Shown here: in pieces, positions 54,132-62,931 of the stretch
How positions within the stretch are numbered: position 1 is the stretch's first letter
How the letters are laid out: each line of letters begins with the position of its first letter
Assembly: GCA_000517565.1 (NCBI GenBank)
Contig: CP007051.1
Span: forward strand, 1,403,949-1,467,948
Source of the DNA: Desulfurella acetivorans A63
GTDB lineage: Bacteria; Campylobacterota_A; Desulfurellia; Desulfurellales; Desulfurellaceae
Reading direction: 5' to 3'
Length of the DNA stretch: 64,000 bases
Program-made: the position numbers and the translations under genes
Notes under the pieces: generated by a model
Database searches by the model: none
Told to the model about the DNA's origin: nothing
What the model saw: only the letters and a program-made list of their open reading frames with translations

Positions 54132-55481
54132 GTGAAAATTTTTGGAACAGATGGCATAAGAGGTAAAGCAAATATTTTCCCGCTTGTTGGAGATTTAGCC
54201 TACAGACTAGGAAAAGCTTTGGTATACGCTCTTGATTCTCAAAAAAATAAAAAAAAGAAAATTATAATAGGAAAAGATACAAGAATTTCTGGCTACATGC
54301 TTGAATCTGCTATTACTTCAGGTATAGTATCTATGGGGGCAGATGCGTATTTAGTGGGACCTATGCCTACGCCTGCCATTGCTTTTTTAGTTAAAAGCAT
54401 GAGAGCAGATGCAGGAGTAGTTATTTCTGCTTCTCATAATCCCTTCGATGATAACGGTATCAAAATTTTTTCGCATGAAGGTATAAAAATATCTGTTGAA
54501 TTGGAAGAACTAATTGAATCATATACATTATCTAATGCTTTAGACAATATTAAGTTTTTGGGTGCAAATATTGGAAAAGTATTCAGGATAAGAGACACTC
54601 TTGGCAGATACATTGTTTTTGCAAAAAATGTATTTCCATATAATCTTGAGCTGGATGGGTTAAGACTTGTTATTGATTGTGCAAATGGGGCAACATACAA
54701 AGTAGCACCCATGATATTTGAAGAACTTGGCGCAGAAGTCATTGTAACAAATAACGAACCAAATGGCATCAATATTAATGAGAAATGTGGTTCAACCTAC
54801 CCTAACAATATAATAGAAAAAACCACACTCTTTAGGGCAGATGTTGGAATTGCTTTTGATGGTGACGGAGATAGAGTTGTAATGGTTGATGAAACTGGCA
54901 AACTTATTGATGGAGACGCAATCCTGTCAATTTTGGCAATTGATTTAAAAAACAAAGGGAAATTAAAAAATAATACCGTGGTTGGCACAATTATGAGTAA
55001 CTTTGGGCTTGAACATACGTTAAAACAAAATGGTATCAATTTAGAAAGAGTCGATGTTGGCGATAAGCATATAATACAAAGAATGCTTGAAAAAAATTAC
55101 AATTTAGGAGGAGAACCTTCAGGTCATATTGTATTATCTGACTTTAATACAACAGGTGATGGTATAATTACCGCATTGGCCGTTTTATCAATTATAGTAG
55201 AAAAGAACGTTAAGCTTTCTTCCCTGTTAACAAATTTTACAAAAGTCCCAGAAAAAACAAAAAATGTCCATGTGAGTAAAAAGGTAAATTTAGAAGAAAT
55301 TGACGATATTCAAAAAGCAATAGAACATGTAAAAAATAGTTTAAACGGTGAAGGCAGACTTATTGTGCGCTACTCCGGGACAGAACCGGTAGTTAGAGTC
55401 ACAATTGAATCAAAAGACATAAACATAATAAACGAAGGTATTGAATTAATTTCAAAAACAATTGAGAAGCATCTATCATGA
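54132..55481 (+). CDS. glmM: Phosphoglucosamine mutase
   Basis: GlmM turns glucosamine-6-phosphate into glucosamine-1-phosphate for UDP-GlcNAc and the cell wall. The 449 residues match the family. The phosphoserine loop is VISASHNPFDDNGIK (about 97-111), the metal site DGDGDRVVM (about 236-244), the sugar loop GGEPSGHIV and the phosphate loop RYSGTEPVVRV. It starts with GTG 54132 after AAGGAG. In many bacteria glmM follows the c-di-AMP synthase gene cdaA; here it does not. Confidence 0.96.
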   Translation: MKIFGTDGIRGKANIFPLVGDLAYRLGKALVYALDSQKNKKKKIIIGKDTRISGYMLESAITSGIVSMGADAYLVGPMPTPAIAFLVKSMRADAGVVISASHNPFDDNGIKIFSHEGIKISVELEELIESYTLSNALDNIKFLGANIGKVFRIRDTLGRYIVFAKNVFPYNLELDGLRLVIDCANGATYKVAPMIFEELGAEVIVTNNEPNGININEKCGSTYPNNIIEKTTLFRADVGIAFDGDGDRVVMVDETGKLIDGDAILSILAIDLKNKGKLKNNTVVGTIMSNFGLEHTLKQNGINLERVDVGDKHIIQRMLEKNYNLGGEPSGHIVLSDFNTTGDGIITALAVLSIIVEKNVKLSSLLTNFTKVPEKTKNVHVSKKVNLEEIDDIQKAIEHVKNSLNGEGRLIVRYSGTEPVVRVTIESKDINIINEGIELISKTIEKHLS

Positions 55482-55666
55482 AAACAATAATTTTGCATGA
55501 TTTTGACCAAGAAGAACTTATAAAGTTTGTAAGACTATATAAACAGCTTGAAAAGGACTCACTTTTACCAGAAGCTATAATTGCTTCAACAACTGAAAGC
55601 TCGCTAAACCAGGTGTTAAAAAAATTACTTTTAGATCTTGAAAAAGAACATCTAGAATTTACTTAA
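55478..55666 (+). CDS. DUF3783-type small protein
   Basis: A 62-residue soluble protein with a short beta strand (KTIILHDFDQEEL), a central PEAIIASTTESSLNQVLKKLL segment and an acidic tail. The pattern resembles DUF3783, a short family with no known function. It overlaps the glmM stop by 4 bases (ATGA), so it is translated with it. The family resemblance is weak because the protein is so short. Confidence 0.65.
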   Translation: MKTIILHDFDQEELIKFVRLYKQLEKDSLLPEAIIASTTESSLNQVLKKLLLDLEKEHLEFT

Positions 55667-55669
55667 AAT

Positions 55670-56287
55670 ATGAGTATTATAGGCTCTTTTGTAAGTGGTT
55701 TTATACTAGGCGCTGGTGCAAGTGTTCCAATTGGACCAATAAATATACTTATTATTAATGAAGCACTTGTATCTTATAGAAACGCATTTTTGTTAGGACT
55801 TGGTGCAATGTGTGCAGATATCACATACTTAACGCTTATTTTCTTTGGCATTTTTGTGAACTTAAACGAACAATCTATTGTTTTTCGTATTATTAGTTTA
55901 TTAGGCGGTGTATTTTTAATATATTTAGCCTATAGAATTTTTAAATCGCGCATAATAGATAGTGCTAAACTCAAAACACAAATTTATTTTGCAAGTCCTT
56001 TTAAATCGTACTCAAAAGGCTATATTTTAACAATTCTAAATCCCTATACAATATTATTTTGGACAAGTATGTTAGCTTATATTGGTCAAAATCATCTGCA
56101 ATTTAGCTTTACACTCATAGGTTTAATTTGTGCTATAATGATATGGATAAGCTTGATGCCGTTTTTTGTGTACAAAACCAAGTCTTTTTTTAGCCAAAAA
56201 GTTAGCGTTTATGTAAATATTCTATCTGCACTTATAATATTTGGCTTTGGTATATCTATATTGCTAAAATTAATTTTACATTACTGA
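55670..56287 (+). CDS. LysE-family exporter
   Basis: A 205-residue membrane protein with about six helices and the LysE/RhtB signature GASVPIGPINILIINEAL near the start. The family exports amino acids or related molecules; the substrate is unknown. It follows the DUF3783 gene by 3 bases. It overlaps the convergent, homologous LysE gene by 12 bases at the 3' ends. Confidence 0.85.
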   Translation: MSIIGSFVSGFILGAGASVPIGPINILIINEALVSYRNAFLLGLGAMCADITYLTLIFFGIFVNLNEQSIVFRIISLLGGVFLIYLAYRIFKSRIIDSAKLKTQIYFASPFKSYSKGYILTILNPYTILFWTSMLAYIGQNHLQFSFTLIGLICAIMIWISLMPFFVYKTKSFFSQKVSVYVNILSALIIFGFGISILLKLILHY

Positions 56288-56938
56288 TTTAAAAAGTTGA
56301 AATGAGCGAATTAAAAAATATATAGAAAAGCCAGCTAATACGAAACCTAAAATAATATTTATCTTGTCAACCAGGCTTGCGTTAAAAGATTTTCTTACAT
56401 GATTTAAAATTTTGGCAATTAAAAGAAGATAACTCAACAAACCTACACCACTAAATAATACAAAAGCAAAAAGATATATAGTGTTATAATAAGGTATTAT
56501 ACCTATATCGTAGGCAAACTGCACATAAACAATCCAAAAAATTATCATTAGTGGGTTTGTAAATGACATTGTAAACCCTGTTATAATAGACATATGATGG
56601 GTTTTATGTTCTAGTTTGGGTAATGAAATATTTTTTTTTATTCCATCCCTAAAAGCCATAATGGACAAGACAGCAAGCAAAATTCCACTGCCAAATAACA
56701 AAGCAGCTTTAACTTTTTCATCATCTAAAAAACTTGTAATACTAAAACTTGCCAAAAGCCCATATATTACATCAGAACACACAGAACCCAAAGCCACCAT
56801 ATATGCAGATTTTAAATTGCCATTTATTGCTCTTTTGGCTACTTCAATTTGTACAGCACCAATTGGCATTGCAATTAAAAAACCTACCAAAAAAGCAAAA
56901 ACAATTATAATTATAAGGTGTTCATAAAACAAAATCAT
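56276..56938 (-). CDS. LysE-family exporter, second copy
   Basis: A 220-residue LysE/RhtB-type protein with about six helices and the start GFLIAMPIGAVQIEVAKRAI. It keeps the family pattern MPIGAVQIE in place of the PIGPINIL of its convergent neighbour and diverges otherwise, so it is not a recent duplicate. The start overlaps ispD by 17 bases and the two are probably cotranscribed leftwards. Confidence 0.85.
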   Translation of the reverse strand: MILFYEHLIIIIVFAFLVGFLIAMPIGAVQIEVAKRAINGNLKSAYMVALGSVCSDVIYGLLASFSITSFLDDEKVKAALLFGSGILLAVLSIMAFRDGIKKNISLPKLEHKTHHMSIITGFTMSFTNPLMIIFWIVYVQFAYDIGIIPYYNTIYLFAFVLFSGVGLLSYLLLIAKILNHVRKSFNASLVDKINIILGFVLAGFSIYFLIRSFQLFKSVM

Positions 56939-57569
56939 TCAATATACAACTTGCTAATTTTAAATCTTGTCTTGTCGTTATTTTTATATTATACCGATAA
57001 CCTTCTACAATCGCTACACTTGATATGTAATGTTCCCATAAGCTTGCTTCATCACTAAATACCAATTTGTCTTTTAAAGCCATTTTATAAGCTTTTTTAA
57101 GCATTTTAACGTCAAAACCCTGTGGTGTTTGAGCACAATATATAAAATCGCGCTTTACAGTAAATTTTATAAAATCATTTTCCACAAACTTTAAAGTATC
57201 TGTACACTTTATAGCAAGAATAGCTGCTTTTTTAGCATAAACAATATCGAGCAATTTGTAAACTTTTTCTTTATCAAGTATAGGCCGTGCAGCATCATGG
57301 ATCAATACTATACCTTCATTAATTAATTGTAAACCATTATAAACAGAATAGAAACGCTCACTTGAGCCTTGCACAATGTTTGCAAATTTATAGCGTTTTT
57401 TTACAAACTCAATATCTTCTTGTGGAACTGTAACGATAATATTAAAACCAAGTTCTTTAAAAAATTCCACACTATAGTCTAAGACAATTTTATTGTTTAG
57501 TTTTTCAAATTGCTTTTTTGATCCAAAACGACTACCGCTACCTGCGGCCGTTATTATTGCAGTTTTCAT
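56922..57569 (-). CDS. ispD: 2-C-methyl-D-erythritol 4-phosphate cytidylyltransferase
   Basis: IspD adds CMP to methylerythritol phosphate in the non-mevalonate isoprenoid pathway. The 215-residue protein has the CTP-binding start ITAAGSGSRFGSKKQFEKL, IVLIHDAARPIL, QTPQGFDVKMLKKAY and the ending ITTRQDLKLA. It overlaps the BtuF-like gene upstream by 32 bases and the LysE gene downstream by 17. ispF is not fused or adjacent. The C-terminal pattern VEGYRYNIKITTRQDL supports the assignment. Confidence 0.94.
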   Translation of the reverse strand: MKTAIITAAGSGSRFGSKKQFEKLNNKIVLDYSVEFFKELGFNIIVTVPQEDIEFVKKRYKFANIVQGSSERFYSVYNGLQLINEGIVLIHDAARPILDKEKVYKLLDIVYAKKAAILAIKCTDTLKFVENDFIKFTVKRDFIYCAQTPQGFDVKMLKKAYKMALKDKLVFSDEASLWEHYISSVAIVEGYRYNIKITTRQDLKLASCILNDFVL

Positions 57570-58386
57570 AAAAATAATCGTTTAAAATTTTTATCCCTTT
57601 GATAATACTCAAGCTTGGCCTTTCTATCAAAGAATTGTCTATAAACAAAACTCTATTTTTCTTATAAAAATATTCAAAAAGTTTATTTTCTTTAAAAATA
57701 TCGTTTTTAAAGCGAGAATTAACTATTAAAAACTGAGGATTTTTTTCTATTAAATACTCACTTGTAACAACTGGCCAACCATCTTTTGGTATTATATTTC
57801 TACCTCCAGCTACATTTATAGCATTAGAAATAAATGTATCTTTTCCTGCCACAATAATAGGTGAAAACCATATTACAAAAGCTACAGTAGGTTTTTTATC
57901 AATTTTATACAATGTTGAAACTTGTTTTACAAATGTATTTATTTTATTTTTTGCTTGATTTATTTTTCCTGTAATCAAACCAAATTTTTCGACATCACTT
58001 ACAATATCTTTAATATTTTTTGGATCGAAAACAAACGCCTTTATGCCTAAAACCTCGAGCGGCCCTGCAGTATAGCGTTCGTAAATAAATCTTGGCATAA
58101 TAACTAAATCTGGCTTTAATGATATAATTTTTTCTACATTAAATGTACCAAATGCTCCTACATTTACTGCTTTTGGATTAGGCTTTTTAGCATAGTCCGT
58201 ATATCCAACAATTAAATTTGATGCATCGATTTCTTCTAATATATCACAAGCAGCTGGGCTTAACACTACAATAGATTTTGCTTTTGATATATTTATTGTC
58301 CTTGAAATGTCATCTTTTACAGTAACCGCTAAAGCATTAATGGCAAATACTAAACAAATTACCAAAGCAATTATTGACCTTTTCAT
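57538..58386 (-). CDS. BtuF-like periplasmic binding protein
   Basis: A 282-residue class III periplasmic binding protein of the cobalamin/siderophore group. The signal peptide is MKRSIIALVICLVFAINALA. Domain features are IVVLSPAACDILEEIDASNLIVGYTDYA, the central helix, and VAGGRNIIPKDGWPVVTSEYLIEKNPQFLIV. The ligand could be cobalamin, heme or a chelated metal. No permease or ATPase gene is adjacent, so it works with components encoded elsewhere. It overlaps ispD by 32 bases. Confidence 0.82.
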   Translation of the reverse strand: MKRSIIALVICLVFAINALAVTVKDDISRTINISKAKSIVVLSPAACDILEEIDASNLIVGYTDYAKKPNPKAVNVGAFGTFNVEKIISLKPDLVIMPRFIYERYTAGPLEVLGIKAFVFDPKNIKDIVSDVEKFGLITGKINQAKNKINTFVKQVSTLYKIDKKPTVAFVIWFSPIIVAGKDTFISNAINVAGGRNIIPKDGWPVVTSEYLIEKNPQFLIVNSRFKNDIFKENKLFEYFYKKNRVLFIDNSLIERPSLSIIKGIKILNDYFYENCNNNGRR

Positions 58387-58431
58387 AATTTTATTATAAT
58401 CTTTAATACTAAAACACGCAAGGAGGTTTTT

Positions 58432-59004
58432 ATGTTAGATGAACTAATTATGAAAAACAGAAGTTATAGAAAATTTGCTCAAGTAAAAATTGACTGCAAT
58501 ACTATAAATAATATTTTAAGAATATTGCGCTTTATACCTTCAGCCAAAAATGCTCAGCCATTAAAGTATATAGCTTCTTGCAATGAAGAAAAAAATGAAC
58601 AAATCTTTAGTACTCTAAAATGGGCTGGTTATTTAACAGATTGGGATGGGCCAGACAAAAGCCAAAGGCCATCTGCGTATATTGTAATTTTGCAAGACAA
58701 AAATATTTCCAACGATAACTTTGTTTTAACTGACGCTGGAATTGCACTTCAAACAATTCTATTAAAAAGCGTTGAGATGGGTCTTGGCGGATGTACAATA
58801 GCTGCTATAGATAAACCCAGGCTTTCTTCCATATTAAAGTTAAAAGATAACCTAGAAATATTATATGTTGTAGCAATTGGAAAACCTGCAGAAACAATAA
58901 AGATTGTTGATGCTAAAAACGATATAAAATATTACAGGATCAATAATATACATTATGTGCCAAAAAGAAGCCTTTCTGAGTTAATTTATGCAATTATAGA
59001 ATAG
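58432..59004 (+). CDS. Nitroreductase-family flavoprotein
   Basis: A 190-residue protein of the nitroreductase superfamily. Elements include NRSYRKFAQVKID with the FMN-phosphate arginines, IPSAKNAQPLKYIA, and GLGGCTIAAIDKPRLSSIL. It is shorter than many family members and probably uses FMN with NAD(P)H. The substrate is not predictable. It diverges from the BtuF-like gene, with AAGGAGG before the ATG. Confidence 0.83.
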   Translation: MLDELIMKNRSYRKFAQVKIDCNTINNILRILRFIPSAKNAQPLKYIASCNEEKNEQIFSTLKWAGYLTDWDGPDKSQRPSAYIVILQDKNISNDNFVLTDAGIALQTILLKSVEMGLGGCTIAAIDKPRLSSILKLKDNLEILYVVAIGKPAETIKIVDAKNDIKYYRINNIHYVPKRSLSELIYAIIE

Positions 59005-59034
59005 ATTTTGCTATTTAAGTTAAAGGGGTTAAAT

Positions 59035-60030
59035 ATGCTTAATGAAAAAACAATACTAATAACAGGCGGAACAGGATCTTTTGGAAAAGCCTTTACAAAA
59101 GAAATTTTAAAATTATACAAGCCAAAAAAGTTAATCATATACTCAAGAGATGAGTATAAGCAATTTCTTATGCAAAAAGAATTTAGCAAATATGATTCTA
59201 TTTTGCGTTTTTTTATTGGTGATGTGAGAGACAAAGAAAGATTGTATAGGGCATTAGATGGTGTGGATGTTGTAATACACGCAGCAGCACTAAAACAAGT
59301 GCCTACAGCAGAATATAACCCATTAGAAGCCATAAAAACAAACATATATGGTGCAGAAAATGTAATTGATGCAAGTATTGACTTAGGCGTTGAAAAGGTA
59401 GTTGCCTTATCTTCAGATAAAGCCGTAAATCCTGTTAACCTATATGGTGCAACTAAACTAGTTTCAGACAAGCTATTTGTAGCAGGCAATGCTTATGTAG
59501 GCAAAAAGAAAACAAAATTTTGTGTAGTCAGATACGGTAATGTTGCAGCAAGCAGGGGTAGCGTAATACCTTTCTTTAAAAGCCTTATAGATCGAGGCAA
59601 AAAAGAATTACCTATAACTGATTTTGAGATGACCAGGTTTTGGATTAGTTTAGAAGAAGGAGTTGAGTTGGTGTTTAAGGCCATTAAAGAAGCTAATGGA
59701 GGTGAAATTTATGTATCAAAAATTCCTTCTTTTAAAATAGTAGATTTAGCAAAAGCCATGTGTGAAGATTGCATATTAAAAGAAGTTGGCATAAGAGAAG
59801 GCGAAAAATTACACGAAGTTATGATAACACCAGAAGACGCAAGAAACACTTATGAATACGACGATCATTTTATAATATACCCCCAATTTAACTGGTGGGG
59901 AAAAAGTAGTGTTAAGCCTGGTGGTAAATTGGTAAAAAAAGGCTTTAGATACTCTTCTGATGCAAATGATAAGTGGCTTAGCGTAGATGATATTAAATCA
60001 AAACTAAGATCCCTTACAATTGAATACTAA
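59035..60030 (+). CDS. pseB: UDP-N-acetylglucosamine 4,6-dehydratase (inverting), PseB
   Basis: PseB catalyses the first step of pseudaminic acid synthesis, which glycosylates flagellin in many Campylobacterota. The 331 residues hold the Rossmann motif GGTGSFGKAF, the catalytic YGATK (Tyr and Lys), DVRDKERLYRALDGVDVVIHAAALKQVP and AEYNPLEAIKTN. ATG 59035 is chosen because AAAGGGG precedes it; the in-frame start nine codons earlier lies in the gap after the nitroreductase gene. It fits the flagellar genes at the other end of the window, but pseC, pseF and others are not adjacent. Confidence 0.92.
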   Translation: MLNEKTILITGGTGSFGKAFTKEILKLYKPKKLIIYSRDEYKQFLMQKEFSKYDSILRFFIGDVRDKERLYRALDGVDVVIHAAALKQVPTAEYNPLEAIKTNIYGAENVIDASIDLGVEKVVALSSDKAVNPVNLYGATKLVSDKLFVAGNAYVGKKKTKFCVVRYGNVAASRGSVIPFFKSLIDRGKKELPITDFEMTRFWISLEEGVELVFKAIKEANGGEIYVSKIPSFKIVDLAKAMCEDCILKEVGIREGEKLHEVMITPEDARNTYEYDDHFIIYPQFNWWGKSSVKPGGKLVKKGFRYSSDANDKWLSVDDIKSKLRSLTIEY

Positions 60031-60042
60031 AAAGGTTAAATT

Positions 60043-60231
60043 ATGCTATGGTTTATTATTATTGTGCTAATTATAATCATTGCAATAATAGTTGTTTTAA
60101 TAAATAAAAAAATAACAAAAAAACCAAAATTATCTGATAAAGATGCTTATGGAGCAAGTTTTGGCGATTGTAGCTTAGATTTGGAAGAATTACGCAAAAA
60201 ATCAGAAGAAAAAAAGAATAAGACTCAATAA
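60043..60231 (+). CDS. Small single-span membrane protein, unknown
   Basis: A 62-residue protein with a hydrophobic N-terminal helix (about 2-21, mostly Ile, Val, Leu) followed by a basic stretch and a charged Lys/Glu-rich tail. No family was recognised. It follows pseB by 12 bases and may be cotranscribed. Confidence 0.55.
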   Translation: MLWFIIIVLIIIIAIIVVLINKKITKKPKLSDKDAYGASFGDCSLDLEELRKKSEEKKNKTQ

Positions 60232-60242
60232 AAACCTTTTGT

Positions 60243-60270
60243 TTGACATTTAATTAAAACTCTGTATAAA
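60243..60270 (+). promoter_or_regulatory. Promoter of tRNA-Ser
   Basis: TTGACA at 60243-60248, a 16-base spacer and TATAAA at 60265-60270, 11 bases before the tRNA. Confidence 0.7.
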
Positions 60271-60280
60271 TAAAACTTAA

Positions 60281-60368
<88 letters not shown>

Positions 60369-60430
60369 GTCTCGTCCAACTGTTTGATTTTTTACCAGAT
60401 AGGTATATTTTTCTCAAAAGGAGGTACACA

Positions 60431-60709
60431 ATGTTTAGTATTACTGTAAATGCAATTGGAAACATTTTAGCAAAACAAGGTATTATTGCTTTTAATGTAG
60501 CCAATCTTAACACAAAAGGCTACAAAGAAATTGATTTAAATAACAAAAAACATAAAATTGCAATGACTTCAGATAATAACCAAAACAATGTTAATTTAAC
60601 AAAACAAATAGTGTACTCAAACATGAATTTAATAGATTTAAAAGCTAATGTGGCTGTATTAAAATCGCAAAACAAAATGCTTGGAAGCCTTATTAATTTG
60701 AAAATATAA
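60431..60709 (+). CDS. Miniature flagellar rod/hook-like protein
   Basis: A 92-residue protein whose start, NAIGNILAKQGIIAFNVANLNTKGYK, closely follows the N-terminal rod/hook signature (NxANxxTxGYK) of FlgB, FlgC, FlgF, FlgG and FlgE. Its end, NLIDLKANVAVLKSQNKMLGSLINLKI, resembles the C-terminal rod helix (QRAFEANAKVIKTxDEMLGTLLDL). It thus joins the two terminal helices with almost no central domain. AAGGAGG precedes the ATG. It may be a rod-like adaptor or regulator, or a reduced relic. It is not one of the standard named rod proteins. Confidence 0.65.
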   Translation: MFSITVNAIGNILAKQGIIAFNVANLNTKGYKEIDLNNKKHKIAMTSDNNQNNVNLTKQIVYSNMNLIDLKANVAVLKSQNKMLGSLINLKI

Positions 60710-60713
60710 AATA

Positions 60714-61589
60714 ATGGTATATTTATATTTTGCTTTTTTAGTAATTATCTGGTCTTATTCTTGGGTTGTAGCAAAGTTAGCACTTGAATTTACAAATCCA
60801 ATAGAGTTTTCTCTTTTAAGAACAGTTATTGGTACAATAGTTATTTTCTTATTCATTGTATCTGTAAAAAAACTCCAAAAATTAAAAGAACCTTTTTTAG
60901 TTGCATTGCTTGGTTTAACTCAAACTACAGGTTTTTTTATTTTTGCAAATTTATCTTTAGTCTGGGGCGGTGCCGGTAAGGTTTCTATGTTAATTTACAC
61001 AATGCCATTTTGGTCGATAATATTAGCAGGAATTATCTTAAAAGAAACAATAAGTCAAGCACAAAAAATTGCAATTGCTGGTTCATTTATTGGTTTGACA
61101 TTTATTATTGAACCATGGAAGTTGCAAAGTAACTTTTTAAGTGATTTTTTTGCCATATTGAGTGCAATTTCATGGGCTGCAAGCATTACAATCGCAAAAA
61201 TAATACTTAACAAACAAAAAATGAATATACTCAGTCTTAACGCTTACCAAATGCTTTTTGGCTTTATTGGTATTTTATTATGCTGGTTTTTAATACCACA
61301 ACAAAAAGAAACAGTCTTTTCTTCATATTTAATATTTGCAGTACTATATGCCGGGATTGTTGCTACAGCACTTGGGTGGTTTTTGTGGCTATATATTTTG
61401 CAAAAAATGAGAGTAAACACTGCTAGTCTGAGTTCACTTGCTGTTCCAATATTAACTATTCTGGAATCATGGATTCAGCTTGGTGAAAAACCAGATATAT
61501 TCGAACTAATTGGTGTATTATTGATTTCCTTGTCTTTGTTTATAATTTATTTGGACACTACTTCAAAAATTAAGAAAGTGACTGCTTAA
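60714..61589 (+). CDS. EamA-type (DMT) transporter
   Basis: A 291-residue protein with ten predicted membrane helices in two EamA repeats; the second repeat begins about 145 (SAISWAASITIAKI) and ends in ILTILESWIQLGEKPDIFELIGVLLI. Drug/metabolite exporters of this type carry amino acids, nucleobases or drugs; the substrate is unknown. It starts 4 bases after the small flagellar-like gene, whose stop is TAA. A terminator at 61578-61601 overlaps the 3' end. Confidence 0.85.
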   Translation: MVYLYFAFLVIIWSYSWVVAKLALEFTNPIEFSLLRTVIGTIVIFLFIVSVKKLQKLKEPFLVALLGLTQTTGFFIFANLSLVWGGAGKVSMLIYTMPFWSIILAGIILKETISQAQKIAIAGSFIGLTFIIEPWKLQSNFLSDFFAILSAISWAASITIAKIILNKQKMNILSLNAYQMLFGFIGILLCWFLIPQQKETVFSSYLIFAVLYAGIVATALGWFLWLYILQKMRVNTASLSSLAVPILTILESWIQLGEKPDIFELIGVLLISLSLFIIYLDTTSKIKKVTA

Positions 61590-61601
61590 AAAAGCAGTCA
61601 C
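61578..61601. terminator. Terminator between the DMT gene and nrfD
   Basis: A 10-bp stem GTGACTGCTT/AAGCAGTCAC with a 4-base loop that includes the DMT stop codon. On the minus strand it is followed by a U-rich run, so it terminates nrfD; the plus-strand side lacks a T-run. Confidence 0.7.
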
Positions 61602-61612
61602 AAAAATACACC

Positions 61613-62794
61613 TTAATGGGAAGATTCTTCAGTTTCCACTTCTTGAGCAAATTTCTTATTTAGTATCCTGTCGCCTATTAAATATAACAAACCAGCTACA
61701 CCAAGTGCACTTATAAATAGACTTATTTCTGATAGTGATGGTGTGTAATTTACATAAAATACTTTATCATAATACACGCTATTTACAGGTATAAGTTGAC
61801 CAGCGATAACTGTATTATACCTTTCAAAAAACACGCCTATAATAACCAAAATAGCAGCAATTAAAGCATTTGTGCTTGATGGTTTTTTGATTAGCATAAA
61901 AAATGGTACTATCAAACCTAAAAATATCTGAAAGAACCAGAAATAAAATGATAACTTACCCCATAATAAAGCTATGGCAGCCCCAGAAACTTCTGGCTGA
62001 TATGCATAAAGTGCAGTTCCAAATCTCCAACCTGTAAAAAACATCATTGCTAGAACAACAAAAAATAATGTCCTTTCCAACACATGGGATACAGTGGTTA
62101 GTTTTTCTTCTAGTGAAGGTATCAATTTTTTTGTAAAATAGCACAAAATAAGGCCAAAGCCAGCACCCAAACCTAAAGCAGAAAGTATAAAAAAGATAGG
62201 AATATATGCACCAAACCAGAAAGGTCTGGATATATTAGCAGCAAAAACAAAACCCATATTACTGTATGCACTCACTCCTACCAAAAAACTAATTATTGCA
62301 ATTGGAAGCAACCATTTATGATTTTTTGTAAAAATAAGGTAAATCTCTATGATTATTATTGGAAGTTCTAAAGCGTAAAGTGTAGACATCCACCAGATAG
62401 CACTTTCTATATGTGGTGGAAAATAGTTAAAAACAAACCTTAATATTTGTAATTTAAACGGACCACCCAAATCCCAAAAAATTACATAAAAGCCACCCAA
62501 AAGAGCTGTAAGGGCAAGTAAAATTAACTTTCGCTCCATTAACTGTACATGTTTTAAACCAAATAAATGACACATAATAACAAGCAACGATAAACCAGTT
62601 GTAATACCAACCAAAAACGAATAGCCAATAATTAACAAACCCCACGAAACATACCTTGTTACACCATAACTAGGCTCCTGGCCATAAAAAAACACATGAG
62701 CCATACCGTATAAACCTATAGCAGCCATTATAAAAAATAAAATAGTCCAACCATCTACTAATGGCTTGCTAGCTACATTTGAGCTAACCTTCAT
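61613..62794 (-). CDS. nrfD: NrfD/PsrC-family membrane subunit
   Basis: A 393-residue protein with about nine or ten membrane helices, of the NrfD family that includes PsrC of polysulfide reductase, which binds quinones and exchanges protons. The pattern YDKVFYVNYTPSLSEI and the long N-terminal helix with GLYGMAHVFFYGQEPSYG fit the family. No FeS-protein or molybdopterin subunit gene is next to it. It is a single-gene unit with its own promoter (62854-62881) and an AAGGAGG site. Partners must be encoded elsewhere, or it may be used by an unusual complex. Confidence 0.85.
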   Translation of the reverse strand: MKVSSNVASKPLVDGWTILFFIMAAIGLYGMAHVFFYGQEPSYGVTRYVSWGLLIIGYSFLVGITTGLSLLVIMCHLFGLKHVQLMERKLILLALTALLGGFYVIFWDLGGPFKLQILRFVFNYFPPHIESAIWWMSTLYALELPIIIIEIYLIFTKNHKWLLPIAIISFLVGVSAYSNMGFVFAANISRPFWFGAYIPIFFILSALGLGAGFGLILCYFTKKLIPSLEEKLTTVSHVLERTLFFVVLAMMFFTGWRFGTALYAYQPEVSGAAIALLWGKLSFYFWFFQIFLGLIVPFFMLIKKPSSTNALIAAILVIIGVFFERYNTVIAGQLIPVNSVYYDKVFYVNYTPSLSEISLFISALGVAGLLYLIGDRILNKKFAQEVETEESSH

Positions 62795-62848
62795 AAAACC
62801 TCCTTTTCAACCCTAAGTACCACTGGTTTTATTCAAACTAAAAATCAC

Positions 62849-62866
62849 TAACTATTGTAATAGTTA
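62849..62866. promoter_or_regulatory. Palindromic operator candidate over the nrfD -10 box
   Basis: TAACTATT-GT-AATAGTTA: perfect 8-bp arms with a 2-base centre. It covers the -10 element of the nrfD promoter (62854-62859), the usual position for a repressor site. Confidence 0.55.
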
Positions 62867-62881
62867 AAATATTTTTGTCAA
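62854..62881 (-). promoter_or_regulatory. Promoter of nrfD
   Basis: Minus strand TTGACA (62881-62876), a 16-base spacer and TACAAT (62859-62854), giving a leader of about 50 bases. Confidence 0.65.
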
Positions 62882-62931
62882 TCAAATTTTAAAAAAACTT
62901 TTTTATACTTGCCGACTTCCTCTTTAAAAAT

